From: Paracoccaceae bacterium
GTDB taxonomy: Bacteria > Pseudomonadota > Alphaproteobacteria > Rhodobacterales > Rhodobacteraceae
Length of the DNA: 6,370 nucleotides
Direction of reading: 5' to 3'
Assembly: GCA_030625695.1 (NCBI GenBank)
Contig: DAOUQK010000221.1
Coordinates: 1 to 6,370, forward strand
The translations under genes were made by a program, and so were the position numbers. The notes under the pieces were generated by a model. It saw only the letters and a program-made list of their open reading frames with translations. It did not search any database and was not told the DNA's origin. Of this stretch, positions 5,410 through 6,370 are shown one piece after another; the stretch's first letter is position 1, and each line of letters starts with the position of its first letter.

Positions 5410-6360
5410 ATGGACCAGTCAGAAACACAAATCCTGAACCGGGATGCAACCGGTCTGGCACGCGCTGTCAGCTTTCTGAAACATGGGCGTTTGGTCGCGT
5501 TTGCCACCGAAACCGTTTATGGGCTGGGTGCCGATGCCCGTTCGGACGAAGCCGTGGCCGGCATTTTCACCGCGAAAAAGCGCCCCGGATTCAACCCACT
5601 GATCGTACATGTTCCGGATGCAGACGCGGCACAGGCCCACGTGATATGGAATGACACCGCCGAAAAACTGGCAGCGGCGTTCTGGCCCGGACCGCTAACG
5701 CTGGTCCTGCCACTGCGTCCGGGGCATACTATCGCGCCTTTGGTTACGGCCGGGCTTGACACATTGGCCGTCCGCGCGCCCGCTCACCCCGGCGCACAAA
5801 ACCTGCTGCGGGCCTTTGGTGGTCCGCTTGCGGCCCCTTCCGCCAATCCGTCTGGCCGGATCAGCCCAACAAGTGCCGCCCATGTGCTGGAAGGGCTTGG
5901 TGGGCAAATTGCCGGAATTCTGGACGATGGCGACTGCGCCGTCGGGCTGGAAAGCACCATAGTTGGCCTGACAGGTGACTGGCCTGTATTGCTGCGCCCC
6001 GGTGGTGTGACCAGTGAAGCGATCGAGGCCGTGCTGGGTGCGGCGTTGAAGCATCGGTCAAAGGGGGCCACACTGAATGCACCCGGCCAGATGCTGTCGC
6101 ATTATGCCCCGCGATCCGCGTTGCGCCTGAACGCAGTATCGACCCATCCGGGCGAGGTGATGTTGGGGTTTGGCGCGCAGACCGGCGATTTAAACCTGTC
6201 AGACTCGTCTGATCTGAGCGAGGCCGCAGCCAATCTGTTTGCGCATTTGCGCCAGTTGGACACGTTAGGGCAGCCAATTGCCGTCGCCCCAATCCCAGAC
6301 CACGGGTTAGGCCGCGCAATCAATGACCGGCTGCAACGCGCGGCAGCCCCGCGCAACTGA
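5410..6360 (+). CDS. L-threonylcarbamoyladenylate synthase, long Sua5 type
   Basis: The enzyme makes threonylcarbamoyl-AMP from threonine, bicarbonate and ATP in the cytoplasm. TsaBDE-type partners then transfer the group to A37 of ANN-decoding tRNAs (t6A). The YrdC core is complete: ATETVYGLGADA (32-43), AKKRPGFNPL (55-64, the substrate-binding Lys/Arg patch), FWPGPLTLVL (91-100), PSANPSG (143-149), LESTI (180-184) and LLRPGGV (194-200). A linker NAPGQMLSHYAP (223-234), the form seen in Sua5, leads to a small C-terminal Sua5 domain with a Rossmann-like pattern. The 316-residue length separates it from the short TsaC form (about 190). ATG at 5410 is the first possible in-frame start and fits the family, though no good ribosome site is seen. 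The gene is divergent from the acyl-CoA dehydrogenase and complete, ending 10 bases before the window edge. The symbol could be sua5, tsaC or ywlC depending on the naming system. Confidence 0.94.
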   Translation: MDQSETQILNRDATGLARAVSFLKHGRLVAFATETVYGLGADARSDEAVAGIFTAKKRPGFNPLIVHVPDADAAQAHVIWNDTAEKLAAAFWPGPLTLVLPLRPGHTIAPLVTAGLDTLAVRAPAHPGAQNLLRAFGGPLAAPSANPSGRISPTSAAHVLEGLGGQIAGILDDGDCAVGLESTIVGLTGDWPVLLRPGGVTSEAIEAVLGAALKHRSKGATLNAPGQMLSHYAPRSALRLNAVSTHPGEVMLGFGAQTGDLNLSDSSDLSEAAANLFAHLRQLDTLGQPIAVAPIPDHGLGRAINDRLQRAAAPRN

Positions 6361-6370
6361 GGCCTGGCAA

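Overview
This window looks like an ordinary chromosomal stretch of a GC-rich alphaproteobacterium, most likely a marine Rhodobacteraceae (Roseobacter group). The basis is a 44-residue alphaproteobacterial aa3-type cytochrome c oxidase subunit IV, a DmdC-type long acyl-CoA dehydrogenase, and FdhD and Sua5 proteins of alphaproteobacterial character. This taxonomic call comes from recognising families, not from a database search. I see no phage, transposase, CRISPR array, tRNA or rRNA.

Layout: (1) 1-455, minus strand: the N-terminal 151 codons of fdhD, which runs off the left edge and probably starts at TTG. (2) 510-1558, plus strand: azlC and azlD, a two-subunit branched-chain amino acid exporter, overlapping by one base and divergent from fdhD across 54 bp. 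(3) 1538-2325, minus strand: a two-gene unit made of the tiny aa3 oxidase subunit IV gene, coupled by a one-base TGATG overlap to a gene for a lipid-anchored protein of unknown function. The lipoprotein gene ends inside the 3' end of azlD, a 21-bp convergent overlap. (4) 2433-5262, minus strand: a 567-residue acyl-CoA dehydrogenase followed 79 bp later by an MBL-fold hydrolase with a LACTB2-like C-terminal domain; these probably form one operon with a hairpin between them. (5) 5263-5409: a 147-bp divergent intergenic region rich in inverted repeats. (6) 5410-6360, plus strand: a long-form Sua5 threonylcarbamoyl-AMP synthase needed for the t6A modification of tRNA.

The genes do not form one pathway. 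They fall into small housekeeping or metabolic units: formate dehydrogenase maturation, amino acid export, respiration, acyl-CoA oxidation and tRNA modification. No convincing new multi-gene system is visible. The least explained items are the nested inverted repeats between the acyl-CoA dehydrogenase and sua5 genes, and the unknown lipoprotein, whose spaced His and Cys motifs resemble a permuted papain-like (NlpC/P60 or LRAT-type) active site.
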